Source of the DNA: Cobetia amphilecti
GTDB lineage: Bacteria > Pseudomonadota > Gammaproteobacteria > Pseudomonadales > Halomonadaceae
Length of the DNA: 64,000 nucleotides
Direction: 5' to 3'
Assembly: GCF_020217465.1 (NCBI RefSeq)
Contig: NZ_CP084115.1
Coordinates: 744,001 to 808,000, forward strand
Shown: positions 9,152 to 18,345 of the stretch, piece after piece
Layout of the letters: the number at the start of each line of letters is the position of its first letter
Numbering within the stretch: position 1 is the first letter of the stretch
The notes under the pieces: model-generated
Told to the model about the DNA's origin: nothing
What the model saw: the letters and a program-made list of their open reading frames with translations, nothing else
Databases searched by the model: none
Program-made: the position numbers and the translations under genes

Positions 9152-9493
9152 GTGACGGATGACAGCGCGCGAGCTGGCGAGGCAGTCGACGGCTCGGTTC
9201 ACGGCGCGGCGCTCAGCGAGTGGTCGCTGTATGTGCTCGAGACGGCCCAGGGGCGCCTCTACACCGGTATCAGTACCGATGTGGCGCGCCGCCTGAGCGA
9301 GCATGAGGGCGGCAAGCGCGGTGCGCGGGCGCTGCGCGGCAAGGGGCCGCTGACGCTGTGTTATCAACAGGTGGTCGGCGATCGCTCGCGGGCGCTCAAG
9401 CTCGAGTATCGCGTCAAGCAGTTGAGTGTGGCGGCCAAGCGCCGCTTGATCGCCGGTGAGATGACACTGGACAGCCTGCTCGGCGAGACCTGA
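9152..9493 (+). CDS. GIY-YIG nuclease-superfamily protein
   Basis: The 113-residue protein is almost entirely a GIY-YIG fold of the UPF0213/YhbQ type: [19 protein letters not shown] carries the LYV...YTG pair. [18 protein letters not shown] supplies the basic helix, and [12 protein letters not shown] the catalytic-region Glu. Cellular substrates for this group are poorly known; a DNA or RNA repair role is an inference. The open frame runs further back inside rpe, so I chose the GTG at 9152, which lies 4 bp after the rpe stop and implies translational coupling. It is probably co-transcribed with rpe. Confidence 0.8.
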   Translation: MTDDSARAGEAVDGSVHGAALSEWSLYVLETAQGRLYTGISTDVARRLSEHEGGKRGARALRGKGPLTLCYQQVVGDRSRALKLEYRVKQLSVAAKRRLIAGEMTLDSLLGET

Positions 9494-9521
9494 CGGTCTG
9501 CTTGATTGAATGCGTGAAATG

Positions 9522-9556
9522 AAAACGCCCCCGACGGAATCCGTCGGGGGCGTTTT
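9522..9556. terminator. bidirectional intrinsic terminator
   Basis: A 16-bp perfect stem (AAAACGCCCCCGACGG and complement) with an AAT loop and a T-run lies between the convergent GIY-YIG gene and ndh. Confidence 0.92.
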
Positions 9557-9593
9557 GTTGACTGGCGACCCTGCCGGGCAGGCAGGCTCAGTC

Positions 9594-10895
9594 TCAGTGC
9601 AGTTTCATCTTCGGGCGCAGGTAGCGGTTCAGGCCATCGACCACCACCGTCATGCCGGTCTTGACCACGCCGTGGATCGCCATCTGGTGCATGCGATACA
9701 GCGAGGCGTAGAAGAACTTGGCCAGGCGGCCCTCGATGAACAGCGAACGCGCCGAGGCACCGCGCATCAGCGAGCCGACGGCATCGAAGTGCGCCAGCGA
9801 GATCAGCGAGCCGTGGTCCTTGAATACGAAGTCCTTGAGCGGCTTGTTGGCCATCGCGGCGCGCAGGTTCTTGACCATCAGGCTGGCCTGCTGGTGAGCG
9901 GCCTGGGCGCGCGGCGGGACGCGCTTGTCATCCGGCTGCGGGCAGCTGGCACAGTCACCGAGGGCAAAGATGAACTCATCATCAATGCTCTGCATGGTCT
10001 GGTGCACCTTGACCTGATGGTTGCGCTCGGTGGACAGACCCAGCTCGGACAGGAAGGCGGGCGCACGGATACCGGCGGCCCACACGCTCAGGTCGGCTTC
10101 GATCAGGGTGCCATCGGCAGTGGTGATGCCGCGTGAGTCGGCGCAGGTCACCCGGGTATCGACGTGGATATCGACGCCCAGCTTGGTCAGCTCCTTGGCG
10201 ACCGGCTTGCCGATGCGTTCCGGCAGGGCGGGCAGGATGCGCGGTGCGGCCTCGATCAGGTGGACCTTGACCTGGCGGTCTTCCAGCGAGGAGAAACCGT
10301 AGCTGTGCAGCATCTTGGAGGCATCGAACAGCTCGGCGGAGAGCTCGACCCCGGTGGCGCCGGCACCGATGATGGCGACGTTGAGCTGCTGGCGCTCACA
10401 TTCCTCGCCGTTGGCGCTGAAGCGCAGGAAGGTGTCGAGCATGTCGCGGCGGAATTTCTCGGCCTGCTGCGGGCTATCCAGGAAGTGGCAATGTTCGGCG
10501 ACGCCTTCGGTGCCGAAATCATTGGACACGCTGCCCAGTGACAGTACCAGATAGTCATAGCTGAGCTGGCGGGCGGGCAGCAGCACGTTGCCCTTGGCAT
10601 CGTGGATGGCGGCCAGGGTCAGCTGCTTCTCTTCGCGCTCCAGGCTTTCCAGGGTGCCGCGCTGGAACTTGTAGCCGTGGGCCTTGGAATGGCCCTGGTA
10701 GGAGACTTCATCGAGACCGGAATCCAGCACGCCGGTGGCCACTTCGTGCAGCAGCGGCTTCCAGATGTGCGTGGAATTGCGGTCGATCAGAATGATCTCG
10801 GCTTTCTTCTTGCGGCCCAGCTTGTGGCCCAGTTTGGTGACGAGTTCCAGACCGCCGGCGCCTCCGCCAACGACTACGATGCGGGGAATGGCCAT
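9594..10895 (-). CDS. ndh: type II NADH dehydrogenase
   Basis: This is a non-proton-pumping NADH:quinone oxidoreductase, peripherally bound to the inner membrane, that feeds electrons into the quinone pool. The FAD-binding GxGxxG motif is at the N-terminus (VVVGGGAGGLEL) and the second, NADH-binding Rossmann motif lies mid-protein (IIGAGATGVELSAEL). WAAGIRAP and FALGDCA follow, as in NDH-2. The length of 433 is normal. The C-terminal stretch (FIEGRLAKFFYASLYRMHQMAIHG) is the probable membrane-contact region. It is a single gene on the opposite strand, lying between the rpe and gph neighbourhoods. Confidence 0.95.
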   Translation of the reverse strand: MAIPRIVVVGGGAGGLELVTKLGHKLGRKKKAEIILIDRNSTHIWKPLLHEVATGVLDSGLDEVSYQGHSKAHGYKFQRGTLESLEREEKQLTLAAIHDAKGNVLLPARQLSYDYLVLSLGSVSNDFGTEGVAEHCHFLDSPQQAEKFRRDMLDTFLRFSANGEECERQQLNVAIIGAGATGVELSAELFDASKMLHSYGFSSLEDRQVKVHLIEAAPRILPALPERIGKPVAKELTKLGVDIHVDTRVTCADSRGITTADGTLIEADLSVWAAGIRAPAFLSELGLSTERNHQVKVHQTMQSIDDEFIFALGDCASCPQPDDKRVPPRAQAAHQQASLMVKNLRAAMANKPLKDFVFKDHGSLISLAHFDAVGSLMRGASARSLFIEGRLAKFFYASLYRMHQMAIHGVVKTGMTVVVDGLNRYLRPKMKLH

Positions 10896-11146
10896 TGAGT
10901 GCTCCTCAGTGACAAGATTGATGGGAAGGTGTGAAAAGTGTCGGCCGGCTATCGAGTCAGGACATGCAAGGCCCGGAGTCGATAACTGGCGTCGCGATAC
11001 CGCTATGATAACAAGATAATGAGCGTGCTAAATAGTGCTGCATGCGCGAAATGTCGTTATTTTACGTATATTCGCCATGTGCACGCGAGAACTCGGTGTT
11101 GCGCTTTTGGCACCTACACGAATTCTGTCGCTGAAAAGGAGCAAGG

Positions 11147-11851
11147 ATGCACGATCATCCCACATTCACAGGTCCGGTACATCCGTCGCTCAGGGCGATC
11201 GAGATGGTCGCCTTCGACCTCGATGGCACCCTGATCGACTCGGTGCCGGACCTCGCCCATGCGATCGACTGCATGCTTGAGCAAGAGGGGCTGGCGGCGC
11301 AGGGGGAGGCGCGGGTACGCGACTTTGTCGGCAATGGATCGCGGGTACTGGTGGAGCGCGCCCTGGCAGCACATGGCCTGGCGACCGATGACCTGGCGCG
11401 GGTCGAGCAGGCGCATCAGAGCTTTTTGGCACATTACGCCGCCGACCCCAGCTCGCGTACGCGACTCTATCCCGGCGTGCGGGAATGCCTGGAGGGGCTG
11501 CGCCAGGCCGGGATCCCGCTGGTGCTGATCACCAACAAGCCGGAAGCCTTCATCGAGCCGCTGCTTTCGCACTTCGCGCTGAGCGAGCATTTCGCGCTGG
11601 CGCTGGGCGGCGATAGCCTGCCGACGCGCAAGCCGGACCCCGCGCCCCTGCTGTTCGCCGCCGAGCGGCTGGGAGTGGTGCCGCGTCAGGCCTTGATGGT
11701 CGGTGACTCGCGCCACGATATCGCGGCAGGCCGCGCCGCCGGTTTCCGCACCCTGGCGGTGCCTTACGGCTACAACCATGGCGAGCCGATCGCGCGCAGC
11801 CACCCGGACTACCTCGTCGACTCACTCGCCGAGCTGGTCGTGGCTGGCTGA
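11147..11851 (+). CDS. gph: phosphoglycolate phosphatase
   Basis: This cytosolic HAD-superfamily enzyme hydrolyses 2-phosphoglycolate from DNA 3'-end repair. Motif I is FDLDGTLIDS (nucleophile D24, D26), motif II is LITNKPE, and motif IV is MVGDSRHDIAAGRAAG; the helical cap lies between motif I and motif II. The length of 234 fits Gph. AAGGAG stands just before the ATG at 11147. It precedes trpE, the usual order rpe-gph-trpE in pseudomonads and relatives. Sugar-phosphate HAD paralogues look similar, so context supports the call. Confidence 0.9.
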   Translation: MHDHPTFTGPVHPSLRAIEMVAFDLDGTLIDSVPDLAHAIDCMLEQEGLAAQGEARVRDFVGNGSRVLVERALAAHGLATDDLARVEQAHQSFLAHYAADPSSRTRLYPGVRECLEGLRQAGIPLVLITNKPEAFIEPLLSHFALSEHFALALGGDSLPTRKPDPAPLLFAAERLGVVPRQALMVGDSRHDIAAGRAAGFRTLAVPYGYNHGEPIARSHPDYLVDSLAELVVAG

Positions 11852-11860
11852 GTGACGCTG

Positions 11861-11890
11861 ATTGATGGGAATTGATTGGAATTGATTGAC
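11861..11890. repeat. 10-bp tandem repeat
   Basis: Three consecutive decamers, ATTGATGGGA, ATTGATTGGA and ATTGATTGAC, start 10 bp after the gph stop. Confidence 0.75.
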
Positions 11891-12049
11891 AGAGCGAGGC
11901 TGGTGTCCCGCCCGGGCGCACAGTGAGGCATGAGATGGCAGAACTTGCCTCCACCAGCGCTGCCGCCAGCGACCCGCGATGATAGACTGAGTCCCAGACA
12001 AGCCGGCCCTGTGTCGGCAACGCACCCTCCGTGGAAGGAACTGCAGGTC

Positions 12050-13540
12050 ATGATGACCCCACAACACTTCGCTGAACTGGCCGAAGCCGGTTACAACCGC
12101 ATTCCCGTCACCCGTGACGTGCTGGCGGATCTCGACACGCCACTGTCTACCTATCTCAAGCTGGCCGACATGCCGTGGACCTTCCTGCTGGAGTCCGTGC
12201 AGGGCGGAGAGAAGTGGGGGCGCTACTCCATCATCGGCCTGCCGTGTCGTGAGCGCATCGAGGTGCGTGGCCAGGTGGTCTCGCATCTGATCAATGGCGA
12301 GCAGACCGGCATGACCGAGGTCGAGGACCCCCTCGACTGGATCGAGCAGTTCCAGACCCGTTTCCGTGTGCCGGTCATCGACGGTGCGCCACGCTTCAAT
12401 GGTGGTCTTGTCGGCTACTTCGGCTATGACACCGTGCGTTATATCGAACCGCGCCTGCGCGGCGTCGAGAAGCCGGACCCGCTGGGCGTGCCGGACATCC
12501 TGCTGATGGTCGCCGACGAGCTGGTGATCTTCGACAACCTGTCCGGGCGTCTGATGCTGTTGACCCACGCCGACCCGGCAACGCCGAACGCCTACGAGGC
12601 TGCCTGCGAGCGTCTCGAGCGCCTCGAGATCCAGCTGCGCAGCGCGACGCTGAATACCGTCAGCCCCGGCACCGGCGGCGAGCCGGTCAAGGAGACCGAC
12701 TTCACCTCCGGCTTCACCGAGGAAGGCTTCAAGGGCGCAGTGGAGAAGATCAAGGAATACGTGCTGGCCGGTGATGTCATGCAGTGCGTGCCGTCGCAGC
12801 GCATGTCGATTCCCTACCGCGCCGCGCCGCTGGATCTCTACCGTGCACTGCGCAGCCTGAATCCTTCGCCGTACATGTTCTTCTTCAACCTGGATGACCA
12901 CCACGTCATCGGCTCGTCGCCAGAGATTCTCTCGCGTCTCGAGGATGGCGAGGTCGCGGTGCGCCCGATCGCCGGTACCCGCGTGCGCGGCGCCACCGAA
13001 GAGGAAGACCTGGCGCTGGAGAAGGACCTGCTGTCAGACCCCAAGGAAGTCGCCGAGCACCTGATGCTGATCGACCTGGGTCGCAACGATGCCGGTCGCA
13101 TCAGCCAGACCGGCAGCGTCAAGGTGACGGACCAGATGGTGGTGGAGCGCTATTCCCACGTCATGCACATCGTCTCCAACGTCACCGGCAAGCTGAAGGA
13201 AGGCCTGGGGCCGATGGACGTGCTGCGGGCCACCTTCCCGGCAGGCACCCTGTCCGGCGCGCCGAAGATTCGCGCCATGGAGATCATCGATGAGGTGGAG
13301 CCGGTCAAGCGCGGCATCTATTCCGGCGCGGTGGGCTATCTCTCCTGGCACGGCAACATGGATACCGCCATCGCGATCCGCACCGCGGTGCTCAAGGACA
13401 AGGTGCTGCACGTCCAGGCCGGCGCCGGCATCGTGGCCGATTCCGTGCCGCAGTCCGAGTGGGACGAGACACTCAACAAGGGGCGTGCCCTGTTCCGTGC
13501 CGTGGCGATGGCGGAGCGCGGTCTGGACAATCTGGACTGA
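12050..13540 (+). CDS. trpE: anthranilate synthase component I
   Basis: TrpE converts chorismate plus ammonia or glutamine to anthranilate, the first step of tryptophan synthesis, in complex with TrpG. The N-terminal half includes the feedback-site type segment [18 protein letters not shown]. The C-terminal chorismate-binding domain shows [21 protein letters not shown](V)[11 protein letters not shown] and [18 protein letters not shown]. The ATG at 12050 has AAGGAA nine bases upstream and gives 496 residues, the usual length; the frame is open further back. A weak -10 (TAGACT, 11983-11988) precedes it. trpE is separated from trpGDC by about 320 bp containing a leader and attenuator. Confidence 0.96.
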   Translation: MMTPQHFAELAEAGYNRIPVTRDVLADLDTPLSTYLKLADMPWTFLLESVQGGEKWGRYSIIGLPCRERIEVRGQVVSHLINGEQTGMTEVEDPLDWIEQFQTRFRVPVIDGAPRFNGGLVGYFGYDTVRYIEPRLRGVEKPDPLGVPDILLMVADELVIFDNLSGRLMLLTHADPATPNAYEAACERLERLEIQLRSATLNTVSPGTGGEPVKETDFTSGFTEEGFKGAVEKIKEYVLAGDVMQCVPSQRMSIPYRAAPLDLYRALRSLNPSPYMFFFNLDDHHVIGSSPEILSRLEDGEVAVRPIAGTRVRGATEEEDLALEKDLLSDPKEVAEHLMLIDLGRNDAGRISQTGSVKVTDQMVVERYSHVMHIVSNVTGKLKEGLGPMDVLRATFPAGTLSGAPKIRAMEIIDEVEPVKRGIYSGAVGYLSWHGNMDTAIAIRTAVLKDKVLHVQAGAGIVADSVPQSEWDETLNKGRALFRAVAMAERGLDNLD

Positions 13541-13610
13541 TCGGCGCGTCAAGCATTTCGGGAGTGACTCGCCAGTGTTCGCGGGTCACTCCCTGCAATG
13601 GCGCATGTGA

Positions 13611-13639
13611 TTGACACTCCTGGCAGCTCAACGCACTAT
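13611..13639 (+). promoter_or_regulatory. candidate promoter for trpL-trpGDC
   Basis: A perfect -35 TTGACA (13611-13616) is followed after 17 bp by CACTAT (13634-13639), a weak -10. Initiation from it would fall at or very near the trpL ATG at 13646. A 9-bp inverted repeat (GGGAGTGAC / GTCACTCCC, 13560-13593) just upstream may terminate trpE transcripts. Confidence 0.5.
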
Positions 13640-13645
13640 TGACCC

Positions 13646-13696
13646 ATGACGCTACGTAACCCGCAAGACCTCAGCCAGCAGTGGTGGCGCTCCTGA
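13646..13696 (+). CDS. trpL: trp operon leader peptide
   Basis: This 16-codon frame encodes [16 protein letters not shown], with two adjacent TGG codons at 13682-13687 and a TGA at 13694. Tandem Trp codons followed by a terminator hairpin are the signature of a transcription-attenuation leader. It sits upstream of trpG rather than trpE, so it would control trpGDC. No Shine-Dalgarno sequence is visible, and an in-frame TGA at 13640-13642 rules out an upstream start. If the predicted promoter is right, the message may be leaderless. It is a regulatory peptide with no product function of its own. Confidence 0.8.
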   Translation: MTLRNPQDLSQQWWRS

Positions 13697-13699
13697 CAA

Positions 13700-13773
13700 G
13701 GGGGCGGCTTTCGCATGTCTGAAGTTCGAGGACGTACGACCAGAAGAATGCCGCCGACCAGGGCGGCATTTTT
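13700..13773 (+). terminator. trpGDC attenuator (terminator with alternative antiterminator pairing)
   Basis: The terminator stem AATGCCGCC (13747-13755) / GGCGGCATT (13762-13770) ends in five Ts. An upstream GGCGGC (13703-13708), just after the trpL stop, can pair with GCCGCC (13750-13755) of the terminator arm and so form an antiterminator when a ribosome stalls on the two Trp codons. The pairing is direct complementarity; the regulatory model is inferred from known trp attenuators. Confidence 0.75.
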
Positions 13774-13862
13774 GTTGCTGGACGGCGGGAACGACACCAC
13801 AGGAGAGCGGGCAGGCCGGTCAATCACGGCGCATGATCCGCTCCCGAGAATGGACACTGACC

Positions 13863-14498
13863 ATGCAGACATTCACTTCGCAGGACGCCAGCACGCCACG
13901 CGTGCTGATGATCGACAACTTTGACAGCTTCACCTACAACATCGTCCAGTATCTGAGTGAGCTGGGCGCGGAAGTGCTGACCGTGCGCAATGACGCCATC
14001 ACGCTCGAGCAGATCGAGGCGCTCGGCGCTTCACATCTGGTGCTGGGTCCGGGGCCGTGCACGCCCAACGAGGCCGGCATCACGCTGGAAACCATTCGCC
14101 ACTTTGCCGGCAAGCTGCCGATTCTGGGCGTGTGCCTCGGTCACCAGGCCATCGGTCAGGTCTACGGCGGCAAGGTGGTACGTGCGCCCCAGGTGATGCA
14201 CGGCAAGACCTCCGCCGTGCGTCACGACAACAGCGGTGTCTTCGCCGCGCTGGCCGAGCCGCTGGAAGTCACGCGTTATCACTCGCTGGTGGTCGATCGC
14301 GAAAGCCTGCCCGAGTGTCTGATCGTCACCAGCTGGACGGATGATGACGATGTCACGCCGCAGTTGATAATGGGCCTGCGCCATCGCGAGCTGGATGTCG
14401 AAGGCGTCCAGTTCCACCCTGAGTCGATCCTGACATTGCAGGGTCATGAGCTTCTGGCTAACTTCCTGCGTCGCGGCGAGGCTGTGAAAGCCGCCTGA
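13863..14498 (+). CDS. trpG: anthranilate synthase component II (glutamine amidotransferase)
   Basis: TrpG supplies ammonia from glutamine to TrpE; it is a class I glutamine amidotransferase. [13 protein letters not shown] opens the domain, the nucleophile Cys is in [16 protein letters not shown] (C91 from this start), and the His/Glu pair lies in FHPESILT. Starts at 13863 and 13833 are both possible in this frame; neither has a strong ribosome site, and I prefer the shorter. It heads trpGDC behind the leader and attenuator. The same subunit could also serve folate synthesis, as PabA does in some bacteria. Confidence 0.94.
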   Translation: MQTFTSQDASTPRVLMIDNFDSFTYNIVQYLSELGAEVLTVRNDAITLEQIEALGASHLVLGPGPCTPNEAGITLETIRHFAGKLPILGVCLGHQAIGQVYGGKVVRAPQVMHGKTSAVRHDNSGVFAALAEPLEVTRYHSLVVDRESLPECLIVTSWTDDDDVTPQLIMGLRHRELDVEGVQFHPESILTLQGHELLANFLRRGEAVKAA

Positions 14499-14575
14499 GC
14501 GGGCGTTGATCGCAAGAGTCACATCCTATTTTTTCATGCGTCAGCCACCGAGGCTGGCGCCTGCGGAGACACAAC

Positions 14576-15622
14576 ATGCAGATGCGTGAGGCGATTGGCG
14601 CCGTGATGCGCCGCCAGCACCTGAGCTACGACGACACTCATGCGGTCATGACGGCCATCATGACCGGCGAGGCGACCCAGGCGCAGATCGGGGCCTTGCT
14701 GATGGCGCTGTCGATGAAGGGCGAGACCGTCGATGAGCTGGCCGCCGCCGCCCAGGTGATGCGTGAGCTGATGACGCGCGTCACGGTGCGTGCCACCGAT
14801 GCAGTGGATATCGTCGGCACCGGCGGTGATGGTGCCAACCTGTTCAATGTCTCCACGGCGGCAAGTTTCGTGGTGGCGGCCGCCGGTGGCCATGTGGCCA
14901 AGCATGGCAACCGCAGTGTGTCGTCATCGTCCGGCAGTGCCGACCTGCTTGAGTCGGCCGGCATCAATCTGGCGCTGGACGCCGAGCAGGTCGCACGCTG
15001 CATCGATGATATCGGGGTCGGCTTCATGTTCGCGCCCAACCATCACGCCGCCATGAAGCACGTGATCGGCCCGCGCCGCGAGATGGGCGTGCGTACCATG
15101 TTCAACATCCTCGGTCCGCTGACCAATCCTGCCGGCGCCACCCGTCAGGTGCTGGGGGTCTATGACCCGGCGCTGGTACCGCTGATGGCCGAGGTGCTCA
15201 AGCGCCTCGGGGCCGAGCATGTGCTGGTGGTGCACAGCGATGATGGTCTGGACGAGATCTCGCTGGCGGCACCGACGCTGGTCAATGAGCTCAAGGATGG
15301 CGAGATCCGCGAATACCGCATCGCGCCGGAAGACTTCGGCATCGCGCGCCAGTCGCTGGAAAGTCTGGCAGTGGAGACCTCGGACGCCAGCCTCAAGCTG
15401 GTGCAGCAGGCGCTGCGCGGTGATGAAGGCCCGGCCAGCGACATCGTGGCACTCAATGCCGGTGCGGCCCTTTACGTGGCGGGCATCGCGGACAGTCTCA
15501 AGGAGGGTGTCAGCATTGCCGAGGACGTGCAGGCCAGCAAGCTGCCGTTCGAGAAGATGAAGGAATTGGCGGATTTCACCCGTGTCTACGCCCAGGTCAA
15601 TGATGAAGGAGCGACCCGCTGA
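14576..15622 (+). CDS. trpD: anthranilate phosphoribosyltransferase
   Basis: TrpD joins anthranilate to PRPP to give phosphoribosylanthranilate. The class motifs are clear: [17 protein letters not shown] (PRPP loop), [17 protein letters not shown]...[21 protein letters not shown] and [10 protein letters not shown]. The length of 348 is standard. GGAG precedes the ATG at 14576. It follows trpG by 77 bp and overlaps trpC by one base (TGATG), indicating translational coupling. Confidence 0.97.
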   Translation: MQMREAIGAVMRRQHLSYDDTHAVMTAIMTGEATQAQIGALLMALSMKGETVDELAAAAQVMRELMTRVTVRATDAVDIVGTGGDGANLFNVSTAASFVVAAAGGHVAKHGNRSVSSSSGSADLLESAGINLALDAEQVARCIDDIGVGFMFAPNHHAAMKHVIGPRREMGVRTMFNILGPLTNPAGATRQVLGVYDPALVPLMAEVLKRLGAEHVLVVHSDDGLDEISLAAPTLVNELKDGEIREYRIAPEDFGIARQSLESLAVETSDASLKLVQQALRGDEGPASDIVALNAGAALYVAGIADSLKEGVSIAEDVQASKLPFEKMKELADFTRVYAQVNDEGATR

Positions 15623-16446
15623 TGAGCACCGAGCAGACCACTGACAAGGCATTGCCGACCATCCTGGCCAGGATTCTGGCGCGCAAGGAAGAAGAGATCG
15701 CCGAGCGCAGCGCCGCGGTGAGCGAGGCGGACCTGCAGACTCTGATCGAGAAACAGAGCGCGCCGCGCGGCTTCATCGAGGCGCTGACGTCGCGCATCGA
15801 CCGTGGCGAGCCGGCCATCATCGCCGAAGTGAAGAAGGCGTCACCCTCCAAGGGCGTGATCCGTGAAGATTTCGTGCCCGCCGAGATCGCCGTGGCTTAC
15901 GAGCAGGCCGGTGCGGCCTGTCTGTCGGTGCTCACCGATGCCGACTTCTTCCAGGGGCATGAGGACTTCATGATCGAGGCGCGCGACGCCGTCTCGATTC
16001 CGGTGATTCGCAAGGACTTCATCATCCATCCGTATCAGGTGCTGGAAGCGCGTGCCATCGGCGCCGACTGCATCCTGTTGATCGTCGCGGCGCTGGACGA
16101 CGCGCGCCTGAGTGCTCTGTATCGTCAGGCGCGTGAGCTGGGCATGGATGTGCTGGTCGAGGTGCATGACGGCGAAGAGCTCAAGCGTGCACTGGCGCTG
16201 GGCATCGAACTGGTTGGCATCAACAACCGTGACCTGCGTACCTTCGAGACGTCGCTGGAGACGACGCTGGACCTGCTGACCGACATGCCGCAGGGCGTGC
16301 GTGTGGTCACCGAATCCGGTATCCATACCCGTGACGACGTGGCGAAGATGCGCGACGCCGGTGTCCATGGCTTCCTGGTAGGGGAGGCCTTCATGCGCTT
16401 TGATGATCCGGGTGAAGGTCTGCGGGGATTGTTCTTCGGGGATTGA
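15622..16446 (+). CDS. trpC: indole-3-glycerol-phosphate synthase
   Basis: TrpC cyclises carboxyphenylaminodeoxyribulose phosphate to indole-3-glycerol phosphate. The TIM-barrel motifs [51 protein letters not shown] and [12 protein letters not shown] are present. It is the monofunctional form (274 residues), without a fused TrpF. The start overlaps the trpD stop by one base. The operon ends at an intrinsic terminator 40 bp later; trpF, trpB and trpA are not in the window. Confidence 0.97.
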   Translation: MSTEQTTDKALPTILARILARKEEEIAERSAAVSEADLQTLIEKQSAPRGFIEALTSRIDRGEPAIIAEVKKASPSKGVIREDFVPAEIAVAYEQAGAACLSVLTDADFFQGHEDFMIEARDAVSIPVIRKDFIIHPYQVLEARAIGADCILLIVAALDDARLSALYRQARELGMDVLVEVHDGEELKRALALGIELVGINNRDLRTFETSLETTLDLLTDMPQGVRVVTESGIHTRDDVAKMRDAGVHGFLVGEAFMRFDDPGEGLRGLFFGD

Positions 16447-16485
16447 TAGCCGGTAGTTGGCGTTATTCGTTATCTTGTGGATAAC

Positions 16486-16519
16486 AAAATCCCGCATGGC
16501 TATGCCATGCGGGATTTTT
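16486..16519. terminator. bidirectional intrinsic terminator
   Basis: A 15-bp perfect stem (AAAATCCCGCATGGC and complement) with a TAT loop and T-run ends trpGDC; the minus-strand HAD gene may also use it. A perfect DnaA-box 9-mer (16476-16484, minus orientation) lies just upstream. Confidence 0.9.
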
Positions 16520-16599
16520 CATGCCTGTCTGCTGACTTCTGTCCAAAGGCGTGAGGCCGTCATCCTGCTGGAGGCCTGTGGCCGCCATCAGGTACAGGG

Positions 16600-17418
16600 T
16601 CAGGCGTCTGTCTTGACGCTCTCGACTCCCTTGCGTGCCGTGAGCAGAGCCTCGGCGATTTCCTCGACCCCGGCGCCATGACTGTGGCGTGTCACCCAGC
16701 TGGGCTCCCAACCGAGTGCCGCACGGTGCTGGATGATGTTGGCCACGCCCACGGTGTGGCGGAAGGTGGCGAACATCGGCGCATCATTGGGCGCATCGCC
16801 GACGTACATCACCTCCTGCTCCAGCTGCATGCGGTCCAGGCCGAAGGTCTCGGTGAGGACCCGCACCGCCATGCGCGCCTTGTCGAACTCGCCCTGCCAC
16901 GCATTGATGTGGATGGAGCTGGCGCGCGCCTGAATACCGGCGGCCGTGAAGCCGGCGATGATGGCGCGTATCTCGCTCTGGGCCAGCGGGCCGACCGCCT
17001 GACAGTGGTCCACCGCGACATCGGCGAAGCGGAAGGGCTGGTCCTGGGCCAGTGCTGCGCGCGGATGGTTGAGCAGCAGCTGGCGGGCGACGGTCATGAC
17101 ATGGCGCTGGCGAGCGCGCAGGCGCTGCTCGTCTTCCCACCAGGTGGTGAGGATGCGCTGCCCCTGGCGGCGGAAGGCAAAGGCGCCGTTCTCACCGATC
17201 ACGCTGGCGACCGGCCAGGCGCGTGCGATGTGATCACACCAGCCCGCACAACCGCCCGTGACGGGGATGACCTTGATGCCGGCGGCATCCAGGCGCTCCA
17301 GCGCCGCCAGCGTCGATGCCGCGAGACGCCCTTCATGGGTGAGGGTGTCATCGATATCGGTCAACAGATACCGGATACCCGACAGGGTGCTGGCAGGACA
17401 GTGGGCGAAGGCTTGCAT
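16600..17418 (-). CDS. HAD-IIB family phosphatase linked to the ugp genes
   Basis: The 272-residue product has HAD motif I as LLTDIDDTLTHEG (nucleophile D and acid D+2), motif II as VIPVTGGCAGW and motif IV as YVGDAPNDAPMF. A large C2-type cap lies between motif II and the end, as in sugar-phosphate phosphatases of the Cof/HAD-IIB group. The substrate cannot be read from sequence. It is the last gene of a minus-strand series after the DeoR-type regulator, ugpQ and ugpCEAB. A role in glycerol-3-phosphate or phosphosugar metabolism is inferred from position only. Confidence 0.75.
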   Translation of the reverse strand: MQAFAHCPASTLSGIRYLLTDIDDTLTHEGRLAASTLAALERLDAAGIKVIPVTGGCAGWCDHIARAWPVASVIGENGAFAFRRQGQRILTTWWEDEQRLRARQRHVMTVARQLLLNHPRAALAQDQPFRFADVAVDHCQAVGPLAQSEIRAIIAGFTAAGIQARASSIHINAWQGEFDKARMAVRVLTETFGLDRMQLEQEVMYVGDAPNDAPMFATFRHTVGVANIIQHRAALGWEPSWVTRHSHGAGVEEIAEALLTARKGVESVKTDA

Positions 17419-17523
17419 GGTGATTCCAGAAATCCTCAGAAGGTAAGCGGGCGCGCGGCTGTCATCAGTCGCGTGTCCCTTCAGTATCGTCGATGCGTGC
17501 CGGCTTGCGCGACGCGCCTCGGT

Positions 17524-18345
17524 TCAGGCAGTGAAGCGCACCGACAGGCTCTGCTGGCTGGCAGCCTCCAGCGCGCTGCGATAATCGGGCTGATGGGGCA
17601 GCTCATCGGTGACCAGCAGGTCGATCTCCTCGAGCGGGGCGATGCGGCACATGGCGGCGCGCCCCCATTTGCTGGCGTCGGCGACCAGAATCCGGCGCTG
17701 GGCGTGATGGACCAGCGCACGGCTGACCGCGGCTTCTTCCGGGTCGAAGTCGAGCAGTCCTCCGGCATCGAGACCGCCACAGCCGAGGACCGCGATATCG
17801 ACCTGATGACGCGCGAAGAAGGCCACGGTGGCGCTGCCGACCACATCGAGGTCCTGCGGGCGCAGTTGTCCTTCCGCCAACTGGACGGCGACATCCGGGT
17901 GGGTCGAGAGCGCCTGCGCCACCTGCAGGTTGTTGGTGATCACGCGCAGGCCGCGTCGGGCAAGCAAGGCTTCGGCGACCGCCACCACGCTGGTGCCGAT
18001 GCCCAGCGCCAGGGTGGCGCCATCGGGAATCTCGGCGACCACGCTGGCGGCCATGGCCTGCTTGGCGGTCCGCGCCAGCATGATGCGCTGGGAATGTCCC
18101 AGGTTGTAGCCGCCCGGTGGGCGCTCGATGCCGCCGTGACGCCGACGCGCCAGCCCGCGCTCACACAGCACGCCCAGGTCACGCCGGATGGTCTGGGGCG
18201 TGACGTCGAAGGCGAGGGCCAGCGGATCGACCGCCAGCTGGCCCTCGCGGGCCAGTCGCTCGAGAATCTGTTGCTGGCGCGGCGTCAGTGCATCATTGCT
18301 CGCGTGTTCAACGCTGCGACTGTCGCGCTCGATGCCCGGGGTCAT
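17524..18345 (-). CDS. DeoR/GlpR-family transcriptional regulator
   Basis: This 273-residue regulator has an N-terminal winged helix (about 20-75: LTPRQQQILERLAREG ... VTPQTIRRDLGVLCERGLARRRHGG). The C-terminal DeoR sensor domain follows, related to sugar isomerases (ALGIGTSVVAVAEAL, VITNNLQVAQAL, VLGCGGLDAGGLLDFD). Members usually repress sugar-phosphate uptake genes and release DNA when a phosphorylated ligand binds. Its start overlaps the ugpQ stop by 4 bp, so it is translated with the ugp operon. It is a natural candidate for binding the dyad at 23933-23964. Confidence 0.88.
   Translation of the reverse strand: MTPGIERDSRSVEHASNDALTPRQQQILERLAREGQLAVDPLALAFDVTPQTIRRDLGVLCERGLARRRHGGIERPPGGYNLGHSQRIMLARTAKQAMAASVVAEIPDGATLALGIGTSVVAVAEALLARRGLRVITNNLQVAQALSTHPDVAVQLAEGQLRPQDLDVVGSATVAFFARHQVDIAVLGCGGLDAGGLLDFDPEEAAVSRALVHHAQRRILVADASKWGRAAMCRIAPLEEIDLLVTDELPHQPDYRSALEAASQQSLSVRFTA

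Noticed and set aside
11852-12049. Search for a second trp leader upstream of trpE
   Set aside because: No short frame with tandem Trp codons and no terminator hairpin is present; only a decamer repeat and a weak -10.
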